From positions 805,550 through 869,549 of the forward strand of contig OY725493.1 of NCBI GenBank assembly GCA_963281255.1: 64,000 bases of DNA, written 5' to 3'. The notes beneath the pieces were generated by a model. The model ran no database searches. It saw only the letters and a list, made by a program, of their open reading frames with translations, and was not told the DNA's origin. Source of the DNA: Aphrocallistes beatrix (lineage: Eukaryota > Porifera > Hexactinellida > Sceptrulophora > Aphrocallistidae). The translations under genes and the position numbers were made by a program. Shown here in pieces: positions 47,898-58,608 of this stretch; within the stretch, counting starts at the first letter, position 1, and every line of letters begins with the position of its first letter.

Positions 47898-48065
47898 CAG
47901 TAGAACTCGGATAACGTACCCCTTCGGGAAGGAATTATTAGTACATACTAACCGAGTTTGTACTACATAGAAATCTATATTATAGATGGATTTTGGATCA
48001 GAGAAATGAGTACGTACTAAACTGAAGAACGTATTATCCGAGTACATACTAACCGAGTTCTACTG
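47898..48065 (+). mobile_element. pogo-like MITE P2, uninterrupted
   Basis: Starts CAGTAGAACTCGGATAACG and ends in the inverse of CAGTAGAACTCGGTTAGTAT, followed by TA. It serves as the empty-site reference for the Helitron at 46331. Confidence 0.85.
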
Positions 48066-48215
48066 TATTTAGCTGAGTCAACATTGCATCACGAAATGCA
48101 ACATAATTGTATTCAGATCAACCAAGTTTGCAATTCACGTTAGAAGCTTTTTCAAATTTTAAAAACTCTCCCATTCCCTTAAGATTAAGATTTAAAATTC
48201 TGACACAGTTAGTAA

Positions 48216-48292
48216 GATTTATTATCAATCAAGTGTACAACAGATACATATAATTAAGAAAATACTAATAAATAAATTAGATAAATAGAACT
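48216..48292 (-). promoter_or_regulatory. AU-rich elements and poly(A) signal of the TIS11 gene
   Basis: On the minus strand, about 170-240 nt after the TIS11 stop, the sequence carries CTATTTATCTAATTTATTTA (overlapping ATTTA motifs; plus-strand 48264-48290). An AATAAA follows (plus-strand 48218-48223). TIS11 proteins bind UAUUUA-type elements, so self-regulation of this mRNA is plausible. Confidence 0.5.
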
Positions 48293-48463
48293 GATGGCTG
48301 ATGCGCGTTAGTAGCTACTACAAAAATAGCAATTCGAAACACCCGATACTGATAATATATGATTAGAAATGTTCAAAATAGCTTTGCCGGTGATAAGGGA
48401 CGTTTCTAATATATTTACACGCGCAGCTCTGAGCTGAATGATAGTCTACCACGGGGAACAAAT

Positions 48464-49078
48464 CTACTCAAAGGGGAACGTGTTTAGGCGGGTGAATACT
48501 GGCAGGCGGCGCTGTAGAGGGGGCGAATACGTGCAGGGGAGCTGGGGGGCAATCATTGACGGGATGAGCGCGGTGGGGAGGGGAAAGGGGGCGTCACGAG
48601 GGGCCAGTGGGTCCTCTTCGCTGAAAAATGAAGAAGCAGTGGGGGAGAGCGACGGGGACGAGCTAAGGGGGCTAGTCATCGGGGAGAAGGAGGAACTTGA
48701 AGACATGGAACTATTCGGACTCGCTCGCACCAGCTCCAAGGTGTCCTGGTCTTCGCTGTGGATGAAGTGGCAGCGGGGGCCGTACTTGCAGAAGCCGCCG
48801 TAGGAGTGGAACGTGCGGCAGGGCTCGGTCTTGTACTTGGGGTGGCGGTTAGTCTGTCTGACTTCGTTGTGTCCGTGCGCGAATTGGCACTTGTCGCCGT
48901 ACTTGCACGATTTGTTCTCCTCGAAAGAGCGGCAAATCTCGGTTTTGTAGCGAGCCTGGTTCACGAGAGGTTTCAGGGATCGCTGGAAGTCGTACCGTTT
49001 GAAGTTGACATTCGCGAGGGATCCGGCGGTGTTCTGAGGGAATGACCATGTTGCGTCCATTCTCAAAGTTGGTTGCAT
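48464..49078 (-). CDS. ZFP36L: TIS11/tristetraprolin-type CCCH zinc-finger mRNA-decay factor
   Basis: A cytoplasmic protein that binds AU-rich elements in 3'UTRs and recruits CCR4-NOT to deadenylate the mRNA. The ORF has 204 codons. Finger 1 (C49-X8-C58-X5-C64-X3-H68) follows the lead RYKTEICR. Finger 2 follows KYKTEPCR with C87, C97, C103 and H107, giving C-X9-C rather than the canonical C-X8-C (an extra residue in HSYGGF). A Ser-rich tail follows, and residues 190-204 begin [10 protein letters not shown], matching the CNOT1-binding motif at the C-terminus of tristetraprolin. An acceptor-like ctttctag precedes the ATG by 11 nt, so a short upstream exon may exist. The particular paralogue cannot be assigned. 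Confidence 0.93.
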   Translation of the reverse strand: MQPTLRMDATWSFPQNTAGSLANVNFKRYDFQRSLKPLVNQARYKTEICRSFEENKSCKYGDKCQFAHGHNEVRQTNRHPKYKTEPCRTFHSYGGFCKYGPRCHFIHSEDQDTLELVRASPNSSMSSSSSFSPMTSPLSSSPSLSPTASSFFSEEDPLAPRDAPFPLPTALIPSMIAPQLPCTYSPPLQRRLPVFTRLNTFPFE

Positions 49079-52000
49079 TTCTTTGGTTTCTAGAAAGTTA
49101 TAAATTGCTGATTTAGCGCGTGAAAAAAATTAAGAAGCTTAGCAAGTGCGAGGAATGATTATTCATCAGTTAGAAATGAATTTAATTTTAATGACTCAGC
49201 TATTAGTACTGACTATTATAGATGGAATTTTTTGCAAACGCTGACTACATAGAAAAGCAAAATTCCAAAGACGCAAACTAGCTTCTTATCGAATGTTAGG
49301 AGGGAAGATATGTATAAATACTTGCAATCGCAATTGCGTCAGAGGAAATCTTGATTGTGCAGTTAGTATTTTTAAATTCGCAACCCACATGACTTGAGCA
49401 TATGTCATTGAAAATACGACGGATCATCCATTCAACGGAGACACGTTAATACGTTTCATGACCACAAGCTCAAGTCATTGTGCTAAATTAGCTGCTAATT
49501 CCCATGGCACGAATTCTTAGACGTAATACACTAAATATATCTAAACGGCAGGATTTGATGGCTAATTTTAGAATCAGTAGCCTATTTATCGAATTTTTTG
49601 ATTTTATGGATTCGATCTTACTTTGCTTGAGAAAGTTTAGCCTTTTTATTTATTCGAAATGTGCAACGATATTTACATTATTATGTAAACTAACCTTCAA
49701 ATGTTTTGAGAGTTGTGTATTATTTCTTGAGTTTGTGTTTGTTTTGTTGCAATATTTTCCTTATTTATACTTTCGTCCTTGTATACACAAAAAAAATTGC
49801 AATGCTCAACTCGGTTATTTGTCATTGTTTATTTTGTCTCAGAAATTGGGAACCTTTCGACCTTGGCTCTCGTCAGGTACAGTACAAGTAATTTTAATAC
49901 GTTTTGATTATCCAACATAATCAACAGAGTTATCAACAAAGTTGCATGCTTACGACATGATTGTTCATTGATTCTCAACAGTTAAAAGTACCACTGCACT
50001 TTAGATTCACACTGACGTGAAATACTTCTCAATTTATTTATGTAATTAGCGAGTTTACCGAGACACAAACTAATAAATCGTGATGACCCGTTTACTTGCT
50101 CTTACCCAATAACTGATGCAGACATACACGTATCTCCAAAATCCTACATATACACTTTATTTGAGATTCGACTTCACATCTGTTTCGCAATCGATAAGAT
50201 TGAACTAAGTCTGGTACACTGTTATACAACAGTACATACTTGTAAAGAACACTCAATTATCGAATTTGTTAATCTCTCACTCTCCTCTACGTATGGACAA
50301 CATTACGATCTACATAATTAGTTGTAATACTATCCTAGATTTATTTAATCTCGCAATAATCAGATTAATACGCACATTACCTTTAGGATAGTCATCTCAT
50401 CTTTTGAACTATTAAACCATGTTTTCTTGTGTAAAAAGGTTTAGCAGTATCAGCTACTAGTAAACAACCGGTGTCATTGATTCAGTGGCAGAAGATTATG
50501 AAGAAACAGGGTTTTATGGCTTAAGTGGTTCCCAGACTTAGATATATTAATTATTAATTAGATGCCTATCGTTTACAGGGGTTACCAGGGTAAAACAATA
50601 TCTGTTCTCCATAAAAAGATGTTCGATTTTGTTATTCGAGCATACAGGACCTGAATAATCCTCATATAATTCCACATTTTATCAAATTATTTACACCTTA
50701 ATAAAATATACATGTATACAGCATACTATTAATAGAACTTGATATTATTAGTATAGTTTGCTTTTGCAACAGCTGGAGTGATTGTGACTCGAATGACAAT
50801 TTTATATTTTGAACGAAAAATGTCATTTATCAGTTAAATCCTAAATTTAGGTAAATTTCGTCAGATTAAGAACGCGGGTGAAAGCCAGCAATTTATTGGT
50901 CAAAATATCGCTTAAAATTAGCCAAAATAATTCGTTTTTGGTAAGATTGATTAATTTAACTATAAAATTGTGGAACGATTATCACGTTAAATGTGTTAGA
51001 CTAAAAATTTTAAAAATAAAAACTGACATATTCAGATGGACCCAGGGGGTTTAGTTATGGTTCCTGATCATGAAGAATATTATAACTTTCCAGAGAACTA
51101 TCAACTCACATCACTTTTCTCTCTCATAAATAATTCAACGGAGTTCACGTACAGTTCACGTACGAGCTAGAAAACACAACCTACTGTTGTAAACAAGGTA
51201 GATCTAAGTGCTGTGTTGTAATCTGTTTACGTAGCAAGCTCCGTAGTCAATTTTAAGTGGCATAATTGTAATTGTTTGTTATCTTTGCGCAAGTCTGACT
51301 CTACACATGTAATTAATTGGTGAGTTCAATGCTCCAATTCTACTGAATGAAGGAGTAGCACCAACCATCATCAGTACTAAGTATCTTAACATTTTCCAAT
51401 CAGTTATCTTCAAGATGGAATAGGCGTTGGATTCGTTTGTCTGAATATCTATTTTTAATTGTTCAATAGTTCAAGGGGACAAGCCTAGATTCATGCAATC
51501 TCCATTAAGTTGCTGGATCTCCGTTCCTATAGTATAAATCATAGTATAAATCATCCGCAAGTGTTTGCAAGCGAATGCTACTGAAAAATTTTACATTTGC
51601 TTATAATGGATGAATCGATATATATATATTCTATCTTATATGAGATCCTCCTTTAGCAAAATAAAATGCTTTATGGGAACTCCGTATGCTACTGTTAGGT
51701 CGAATCTCTTCAGTTTAAAATTGTTTCTTAGGTATAAGCATAATAGAGGTGATAGGAGTTTTGATTGCATGTGTCATGTGGATAATCGGCCTTATTTTAT
51801 TCGCCTTTGCCATCTTCCATTTTGATTTGCTGTTATTTTCCTACACAGGATGAACAGTGGAGTTATATGCAATAGTATTTGGTTGAACTGTCCTTGTAAC
51901 CTCTTAATTAATTTTCAAGGGGAATTTTATTTGGTTAGATAATCCATTGCTTTGGAGCATTAAATACACTATTTAGACTTACAGTTTTACAATTGATAAT

Positions 52001-53314
52001 TTGTCCGTCCGGTGCTTTGTTTCTTTGCAGACGCAAACTGTTTCGTTCTGATTGACAGTATTTGATTATTCTACCATTGTTGCTTACTTAATATTTATTG
52101 AACCCGTGACCTCCTCGTACATCACACTTGTGAGGTAGTTAATCGTCCATGAATAATTGCTGTCAAATCACTTTAGAAAAACTGATAGCCATAAGCACAA
52201 CAACCAATATCTGAGCTGGCACGATAGTGGAATGAAGGGGTTTCTGCGTGGTATGAGGGTTCGAACAATCTGAGATTCATTGGCAATAAATCCTACTTTG
52301 ATATTTTTCTACAATCCCTTTGCCCCTTGGGTTTAAATACCGATGTATTTGAATTTGAGGCATTTAATTACGATTCGAAAGCATCAGATATTTTACAGTT
52401 TACTATAAATAGTTTATTTTGTACAAATATTTTAAAAAATACCTAGAGGGAGATTGTTTGCATTTAATTTCAATTTGAAAATACACAAACATTGTAGTAT
52501 ACAATTACGTGTTCGAATTAGTTTAGAGTTGTGGCTCTTTATTTAGTATACAATCTTGGATAATACTTACAAATTTATACGTCCCCTGTTCTATGTACCA
52601 GCAAGAGCTGACCTCTCAAACCTCATTACTGGAAATAGAATACTGAAATTTGATCATTCAAACTCAGACTCGATGAGTAGACTGATTGGAATATCGATAC
52701 ATGGTATTCTGGTTTGTAAATCTGTTCCTATAGTATCTATCCGAACACTCTCTCCCCAACCTCGGTTCCTAGATCTCTGATGTACCCTTCCACAGCAGTA
52801 GGGAAGGGTACATTATCAAGCCGTGAGTGAATAGATTAAACAGATTGAACTGTTAATACGGGGTATAAGTCCAAGAATTCCTAACTTGGAAAACCTAGGT
52901 TGAACTTGATTCAAACAATGATAGATTATTTTTAGAAAATAATGTGAACTGGGGTATATTTCGGGAACGGAACGGTGCCATTCCGGAATATCTCACTGCC
53001 TAACAGAATTGGGTGGAACTGTTCCAGGAAGTATACCTAATTCCCAGATTGCAAATTTATTCTGGAAAATTCAATGCCTTTGTCCTGAATCCCGGACATC
53101 AGATATTCTCTGTACTAAGCAAAATGTCAAATTAATCTCAACACAATTTGGTTATTCCGAAACAGTAGAACCGGCATAATCCGGCACTTGAGACACGAAA
53201 ATACTGTCGGATTATACAATACAGTTTGTACTGACAATGTTAATTAGTTTTGATAGGCAAGCTATGTCTGAATATTATTGAGAGTAGACTCTAGATTGTA
53301 GATTTGTAGTTAGT
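49079..53314. other. intergenic region between divergent TIS11 and TTC7
   Basis: A 4.2-kb AT-rich stretch. No supported gene. The longest ORF (49504-49920, 138 codons) has low-complexity Phe/Leu-rich translation typical of chance frames. The region near 52960-53060 resembles the palindromic element at 29066. At 53164-53223 a pogo-like end (CAGTAGAACCGGCATAATCC) with a weak partner is present. Regulatory DNA for the TIS11 gene may lie here, but I can identify no specific site. Confidence 0.5.
53164..53223 (+). repeat. pogo/Tigger-like end, possibly a short MITE relic
   Basis: CAGTAGAACCGGCATAATCC resembles the ends of pogo/Tigger elements. The partner on the right (tcggattatacaatacag) is only partly inverse. 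It lies 90 bp before the TTC7 start. Confidence 0.4.
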
Positions 53315-55813
53315 ATGTCAGTTGCTGGGAAGGCAAGGAAGCTTTCGCTGAAAGAAGAGCGGGAACTCCTCCGTTTCGAGATGGATTCACTATCCCAGAC
53401 ACTCCCGAAGTCCTTGTCCAAAAAGTCTGAGGAGGGGACGGAGAGTATTTTCCGGGCGGAGGCTGTCCTCAGGGCTTTCTGTCCGTGCTCCGCGGCGGCA
53501 GGAGGCAAGGAGGAGGAAGAGCTCGAGCAGCTGAGTCAGAAAGTTTCCGAACTTCTCTCCCCGCTTCTAGTCCACTCTTCGCTTGACGCCGCTGTCCAGC
53601 ACCAAGCCCGTCTGCTCCAAGGGGTGCTGCTGTACCGGGAGAAGCAGCGGCGGGAGTCCCTGCAGTACCTCTCCGACCTCTTCCTGGACCTGCCCCCCGA
53701 GCTGTCCCCCGGACACCAGCGTCTCCTGGCGGATTGCTACGCCCTGACCGGTCTGATGCACGGCAAGGAGCACCGGCGCATGTACTACTACTCCAAGTGT
53801 CTGCAGGCCACTGCGCAGGCCGTGAGTGGGTACCAGGGACTCAGGGATCAGCGGGCGAGGAGCAGCTCTCACAGCTTCAAGCAGCCCCGGCCTCTGGACG
53901 CGCTCTTTCTCCCCGAGCTGGAGGGCATTCCTGAACTCCTGGCGCAGTCGGTCCTCTCGCACCCTGAGGACCTCCTCCCCTCCCTCTCCTCCCTGCGGCA
54001 GGTCATGATCAGCACCGCGCGCCTGTCGGCCCGCGGCGTCCGTCTGCGGTCCGCGGTCTCTCTGGCCCGGATCCTCCTGCTCCTCTTCTCCAGCCGCACG
54101 GAGGCCCCCGCCTGGAGCGAGAGCTACGAGTCCTCGCGCGGCCTGTCCTGCTCCTACGAGGACCGCCCCGTCCGATTCGAGCCCTCCTCCTCGCAGGAGG
54201 AAGCGACGCTCCTCCTCAAGATCGCCGCGGACGGGGTCGAGCTGGACGCTGGGTTCCGATTGGAGACTGGAGAGTCGGGTCCGCAGCTCCGCGGGGAAAC
54301 AGAGACCGCTAAGATTCGTCCGGACTTCATAGACGCTGCGACGCACAACTTCTGCCAGGAAGCTAGCCAGCACTCGCTAGCGCTGCAAGTCTACTCTCTG
54401 CTGTCCCTCTCCCTCCCGCAGCAGCCCCAATCCCTGGTCCAGCCCTTCCAGCACGGCCTGCGGCGCCAGTTCTTCTCCCAGGAGCTGGTCTGGCTACAGT
54501 ACGCGGAGGTGTTGGTGGCCAATGAGCGCCACGAGTTGGCGCTCAGAGCCCTCGACACCTTGCTCTCCCACAGACCCGGCCTCCTCCCCGCCAGACTCCT
54601 GGCCGCCAAGCTGAGTCTGGACTGGACGGGATACCTCGGCCAGTGCCTGCGTCACGCGGACGCCCTCAAGACCTGCGGACACATTCTGCTGGCGGCGAAA
54701 GGGTTCGCCATCGCCGGGCTGGCCACGGGGAAGTTGGCGCTGAGGGAGTCGGACGCAGAGAAGAAACCGGAGCTGATAAAGTCCGCCGCTCGTCTCCTGC
54801 GGACGGCTGTGGGCATGGACCCCTCGTGTCCCGAGTTCAGACTCCACCTGTCGGCGCTCCTCGCCTGGGACGGAGACCTGACAGGCGCCAGCTCAGAGGC
54901 GCAGACCGCCGTCTCCATGGACCTCTGCGACCACCGGGCCTCCCTCCTCCTCACGCTTATCCTCACCGCTCAGGGGCAGACGGAGAGGGCGTCCGCTCTG
55001 TCGGAGCGGCTGCTCCTGGAGTTCCCGTGGGAGCTGGAGCTGCTGCAGCTGAACGCGAGGCTACGACTGAAGTGCGGCGGTCCTGAGAAAGCTCTGTCCG
55101 CGTGCAAGCGCTGCCTCTCTCTCTGGCAGTCCCGCTACGGACACATCCTGCAGACCGACGTTCTCTCCAACTTCTCCTCCCTCAACCTGAACGGCCTCAA
55201 CCCCTCCGTGACGTCATCGGAGGGGTCGCGTCCCGACTCTTCGGCGGAGAATCCCACCAGAGCGGACTCCTACCGGGAATCGCTGCTTAGCAGCGGGGAG
55301 GGCCCGGCCCCTGGGGGTCTGAGGGGGGGCAGGGAGGTCGAAGAGGCGGTTTCTAGCCTCGTGTCCGTGTGGAGACTGACCGGGGAGGTGTTCATGTCCG
55401 CGGGACGCAGGAACGACGCGCTCATGTCCTTCAGAGAGGCTGCTACGGTCAGACAGGGAAGATCGGCCCCACTGCTCTGCTGCGTCGGAGAGGTGGAGCT
55501 CAGCGCCGGGAACAAGAACGGAGCTAAAGTCCTCTTCGAGAGCGCTCTTGCCATCGACCCCCAGCACGCGGCGTCCCTGGAGAACCTCGGGTCTCTCCTA
55601 CTGGGGGAGGGACAGAGCGGACAGGCCGAGCACTACCTTCGTCTCTCCGTCCGTGCGGAGGAGCGCCCCGTCGCCCTAAGACTGCTGGGACTCATCCACC
55701 AGAAGCGGGGAGAGTTTGAGAAGTCGGTGGAGCTACTGAGACGGTCCCTCAGCCTCCAGACTTCTCAGCCAATCCTTCCTTTCTACATCTTCCTGGATAA
55801 ACCCTTGCTGTGA
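53315..55813 (+). CDS. TTC7: tetratricopeptide repeat protein 7 (PI4KA complex scaffold)
   Basis: TTC7 with FAM126 (hyccin) and EFR3 anchors phosphatidylinositol 4-kinase alpha at the plasma membrane, where it makes PI4P. The ORF has 832 codons, close to vertebrate TTC7A/B (about 840-860). Recognisable TTC7 features are the N-terminal helical region, the middle section SARGVRLRSAVSLARILLLL, the SQELVWLQYAEVL motif near residue 390, and C-terminal TPR units (from about 685: VWRLTGEVFMSAGRRNDALM..., ALAIDPQHAASLENLGSLL) ending in SQPILPFYIF, which matches the family's SPVLPFSI end. The gene is intronless and strongly GC-rich compared with its AT-rich surroundings. ANAPC7 was considered because of the TPRs, but the C-terminal signature fits TTC7. 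Confidence 0.88.
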   Translation: MSVAGKARKLSLKEERELLRFEMDSLSQTLPKSLSKKSEEGTESIFRAEAVLRAFCPCSAAAGGKEEEELEQLSQKVSELLSPLLVHSSLDAAVQHQARLLQGVLLYREKQRRESLQYLSDLFLDLPPELSPGHQRLLADCYALTGLMHGKEHRRMYYYSKCLQATAQAVSGYQGLRDQRARSSSHSFKQPRPLDALFLPELEGIPELLAQSVLSHPEDLLPSLSSLRQVMISTARLSARGVRLRSAVSLARILLLLFSSRTEAPAWSESYESSRGLSCSYEDRPVRFEPSSSQEEATLLLKIAADGVELDAGFRLETGESGPQLRGETETAKIRPDFIDAATHNFCQEASQHSLALQVYSLLSLSLPQQPQSLVQPFQHGLRRQFFSQELVWLQYAEVLVANERHELALRALDTLLSHRPGLLPARLLAAKLSLDWTGYLGQCLRHADALKTCGHILLAAKGFAIAGLATGKLALRESDAEKKPELIKSAARLLRTAVGMDPSCPEFRLHLSALLAWDGDLTGASSEAQTAVSMDLCDHRASLLLTLILTAQGQTERASALSERLLLEFPWELELLQLNARLRLKCGGPEKALSACKRCLSLWQSRYGHILQTDVLSNFSSLNLNGLNPSVTSSEGSRPDSSAENPTRADSYRESLLSSGEGPAPGGLRGGREVEEAVSSLVSVWRLTGEVFMSAGRRNDALMSFREAATVRQGRSAPLLCCVGEVELSAGNKNGAKVLFESALAIDPQHAASLENLGSLLLGEGQSGQAEHYLRLSVRAEERPVALRLLGLIHQKRGEFEKSVELLRRSLSLQTSQPILPFYIFLDKPLL

Positions 55814-56090
55814 CCACTCTCTACCTTTTGTGTATATTCCGCTCTCGTTATGCATTGTTCATTTCTATCGCGTTATTTATACTTTTTCCTAATTTAGTGG
55901 AATCCACTCCTCGACAACTCTGGTGGTAAATGTAAGGGTAAGCCACCAAATGTTATGAAGTTTTATATTCCAAATCTCCATATAGTCCATGAGGTATTTA
56001 TCAAATACTGGTAGATTTTCAATGCCTTGACAATCTTTAGAATGCTTTTGAGAGTTCCCTTGATATTCGTTTTCAAGTATTTACGTATAC

Positions 56091-56227
56091 AACGTACTTC
56101 GCCTTAGTACGAACTCATTTCTCTGAACCAGGATTCATTTAATATATAGATTCCTATGTAATCTCAACTCGGTTAGTACGTACTTTTTCCGCTTCCCGGA
56201 GGGGTACGTACTAACCGAGTTCATCTG
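56091..56227 (-). mobile_element. pogo-like MITE P2, truncated
   Basis: Reverse copy of family P2 (ttctctgaaccaggattcat, gaggggtacgtactaaccga) with the right TIR intact and the left one lost. Confidence 0.75.
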
Positions 56228-56267
56228 TAGTATATTTCAACTTCTCATGTACGCAGCCTTCGGTAGG

Positions 56268-56533
56268 GTTGATAAGGCGCCCTTTGGGCGCCTGGGGTCA
56301 CATTGGTTAATTATAAGGGAAATAACATCTCTAAATACGTCTGTCCTATTGTTATAATCGATATCGCACGAAAAATCACCAAAATTGCCAATTTTTAATA
56401 TTTTGATGAGTAATGGTGACGTCATAACAAAGTGATGAGTCATCATTTTTTGATGATAGTTGCATCATATGTGAGGTATGTTAGTATGTATACAGATTCT
56501 ATTAAAATTTCAGCCTTCTATCTCCTATAATGT
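56268..56533 (-). repeat. Helitron-like element, both ends missing
   Basis: Begins with the GGCGCCC/GGGCGCC stem and continues through gatgacgtcataac and atcatttttt blocks, then stops at ctcctataatg. It lacks the GCGCGC end and the TTAAAA end. Confidence 0.7.
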
Positions 56534-56795
56534 ATAATCAACCACAAATTTGGCCTTTCGAATCGCGTTTCGCTTGCAAAACATAGATTCAGAAGAATAT
56601 GATAATATTATATTAAAATTATGAATTAAGTTTGACCCTAACTTTATAATATTAAAATTGACCCATAGTATATTTGGCACTCTAATACACTGTTTGTATT
56701 TGATGTGTTCGCGAACACCAAATAATTTAGAGTGTACGCAAACACACCAGATAATAAAGATGTATTCGCAAACACACTAAATTCTCTAATACACT

Positions 56796-57068
56796 GCAAC
56801 ATAAATATTTATAACACTCACATGAAGGAATTCACATAATATGTATCAATAAGTCTTGATACGAGTTCGAATAAGACACGATTAAGAGACATAAGTGAGC
56901 TTCCCTAGAAATTCCATAAATAGAGTTAATTCCACGCCATAATATTCAACTGAATGGATACACCCGTAGCTACAGAATGCACTCCTCTCCTGCAGAGTAG
57001 AGATAACCAGCATACAAACACACACAGCGTGGATGGAGCGCTTGATAGAATAGGCTGTGGATTCTTTC
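56796..57068 (+). pseudogene. 5' fragment of an SVOP copy (leader and first ~38 codons)
   Basis: This is an inverted duplicate of 62172-62445. It carries the upstream leader and the first codons (ATG 56954, MDTPVATECTPLLQSRDNQH) of the SVOP gene, with three amino-acid changes (Y24H, E27G, I31R). After the phenylalanines at about codon 38 the similarity stops and unrelated sequence follows, ending the ORF at 57151. It has no transmembrane segments, so it cannot transport. It is the remnant left by deletion of the gene body in this arm. Confidence 0.85.
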
Positions 57069-57289
57069 TTTTCTGCAGTAAAACAATAGTAAACAACAAA
57101 AATACTTTCGAAATGCCAGCAGTGGTCGGCCATTTTACTTCTGGTGGCTAACAGCCCTAAATTCTTAACACGCGATACAAATAAACTAAAACTTAGAAAA
57201 TTTGGTGGCTTAGTTAGCTAAGGAATTTGGTGTTTCATCGCTACATTTATCACCGGAGTTGTTGAGCATTGGATGCCAGTCTCACTCCA

Positions 57290-57689
57290 GGAACTAAATT
57301 AAGTTCTGACCTCAGACGAAAATGTCGACTCATCATGGAGTTATGACGCCATTATCACCATTTTAGATTTAGAAATTTCAGTTTTTCGACTATAAATCAG
57401 CCATTTAGGTTTTATAGAAGACTGAATTTTAATAGAATATGTATAGTAATATACCTCACAAATGATACTACTATCATCAAAATATGATAACTCATCACTA
57501 TTATGACATCACAAATTCAACTAATTTGGCAATTTTTCGAGTGATATCGATTATAGCAGTAAGACAGACGTATTTAGAGATGTTATCTACGTTATAATCA
57601 ATCATTGTGAGTCTAGGCGTTTGAAATACGCCTCTGGCGGACGCTTTGTGTCCACTAGCCGCGCAACGCAAGCAAGCGAAGCGCGCTCG
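57290..57689 (+). mobile_element. Helitron-like element in left arm of the inverted duplication
   Basis: Plus-strand copy starting near ctccaggaactaaattaag and ending ...GCGAAGCGCGCTCG. The small stem reads GGCGT/ACGCC here, and the large stem is GGCGGACGC/GTGTCCACT, partly decayed. The matching place in the right arm (60375-60540) holds a shortened inverse copy. Confidence 0.7.
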
Positions 57690-57858
57690 CATTATATGAT
57701 TCTATAAATCCTAAAATATATTAAAATTTCAGAATCTCAAATATATTTACAGAGAAGAATACGATATGAGGTAATATTTTAGATCTTAAATTAGATCTAA
57801 ACTAAGACAAATGTGCAAAACAGAATTCCTCAACTAAAGAATAATAAATAGATTATAT

Positions 57859-58608
57859 TCAGTCTTTTTTCGGAGTTATCAAACAGAAAATCCATTCGAA
57901 GTAAGGGAACTTGCGAGGATCAATTTCTTCTATAGTAGGGTAACAGCTCCTAAAAACGTCTCCTCCTTCCTTCTGGACAAGAGAGACATCAAAGTTGGCA
58001 CCAAACATCTCCTGCACCACATCAGGAGAGACAGAGAGAGGGAGCATCGGGTGCAGATCGTGGTCATAGTGGAAACTACTCAGCAGCATTCTTCCGTGTG
58101 GGCTTATAAGAGTGTGTATTGTTTTGGCGTAATCGGCCCTGTGAGGAATAGGAAATGATCCGACTGATCCATTATCCCAAATTCGATCAAATTGGCCAAT
58201 TTTTTCTCCAATTAGATCGAAAAAGTCACAGCAGTAGATTGTAATGGGGAGATATTTAGCTTTGTATGCAGCTCCCTTCCCTTTTCCGACATCTACATTA
58301 TCTAGCACTTCATAATCAACCTTATTTTCTGTGAAAAAATACTCCACTGCGCACTTAGACCACTCTGCACCAGTCACACGGTGTCCCTGATTGGCTAACC
58401 ATAGCATGTCAGGAGATTTCCCGCACAAAGGGAGGAAGAAATCCAGACTTTTGCCTCCATCTATGAATTCATCAAATACAACTTTCTTCACAATTGTATT
58501 AATAATTGGTACACTCCATCCTGCTTTCTGATTGATATAGATATTATCCCATTGAGTGAGAGGGACATCGGTATTAGGCGAAAATTCATCTTTCAATACC
58601 TCAGCCAT
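57859..58608 (-). CDS. TPMT: thiopurine S-methyltransferase-like enzyme
   Basis: A cytosolic SAM-dependent methyltransferase of the TPMT family, which methylates aromatic or heterocyclic thiols and selenium/tellurium compounds; the natural substrate here is unknown. It has 249 codons (human TPMT 245). Visible family motifs are W-containing N-terminus QWDNIYINQKAGW, the SAM-binding loop [20 protein letters not shown] (residues 55-74), GHRVTGAEWS, the YCCDFFDL acidic loop, and FDRIWDNGSVGSFP. The ORF is intronless. It is the intact copy; a broken inverted copy lies at 59957-60235. Confidence 0.9.
   Translation of the reverse strand: MAEVLKDEFSPNTDVPLTQWDNIYINQKAGWSVPIINTIVKKVVFDEFIDGGKSLDFFLPLCGKSPDMLWLANQGHRVTGAEWSKCAVEYFFTENKVDYEVLDNVDVGKGKGAAYKAKYLPITIYCCDFFDLIGEKIGQFDRIWDNGSVGSFPIPHRADYAKTIHTLISPHGRMLLSSFHYDHDLHPMLPLSVSPDVVQEMFGANFDVSLVQKEGGDVFRSCYPTIEEIDPRKFPYFEWIFCLITPKKD

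Larger units (their letters stand above)
39619..48257. other. gene-poor region of MITEs and other repeats
   Basis: In 8.6 kb I find no supported gene. The contents are listed separately: pogo-like MITEs at 40881, 41277, 43592, 46241, 47213 and 47898; Helitron pieces at 40505-40575, 41517-41690 and 46331-46555; a TIR element at 41886-42087; an inverted-repeat element at 42893-43072; and a 24-bp minisatellite at 45844. Remaining sequence is AT-rich. All ORFs here are under 75 codons or repeat-derived. Confidence 0.65.
55814..56795. other. intergenic region after TTC7 with two transposon copies
   Basis: Holds a truncated P2 MITE (56091-56227, minus) and a Helitron-like copy without its terminal hairpin block (56268-56533, minus). 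56690-56780 carries several diverged copies of gtgtattcgcaaacacac. No gene is seen. Confidence 0.6.

Noticed and set aside
49504-49920. 138-codon ORF between TIS11 and TTC7
   Set aside because: Phe/Leu/Ile-rich translation typical of AT-rich chance frames, with no domain or splice context.
53567-54373. 268-codon minus-strand ORF
   Set aside because: Complement of the GC-rich TTC7 coding sequence. The translation is Arg/Gly/Val-rich without family features, while the plus strand has a full TTC7 match.
53315-55813. ANAPC7 (APC7) as identity of the TPR protein
   Set aside because: TPRs are shared, but the SQELVWLQYAEVL block, overall length near 840 and the C-terminal PILPF signature fit TTC7.
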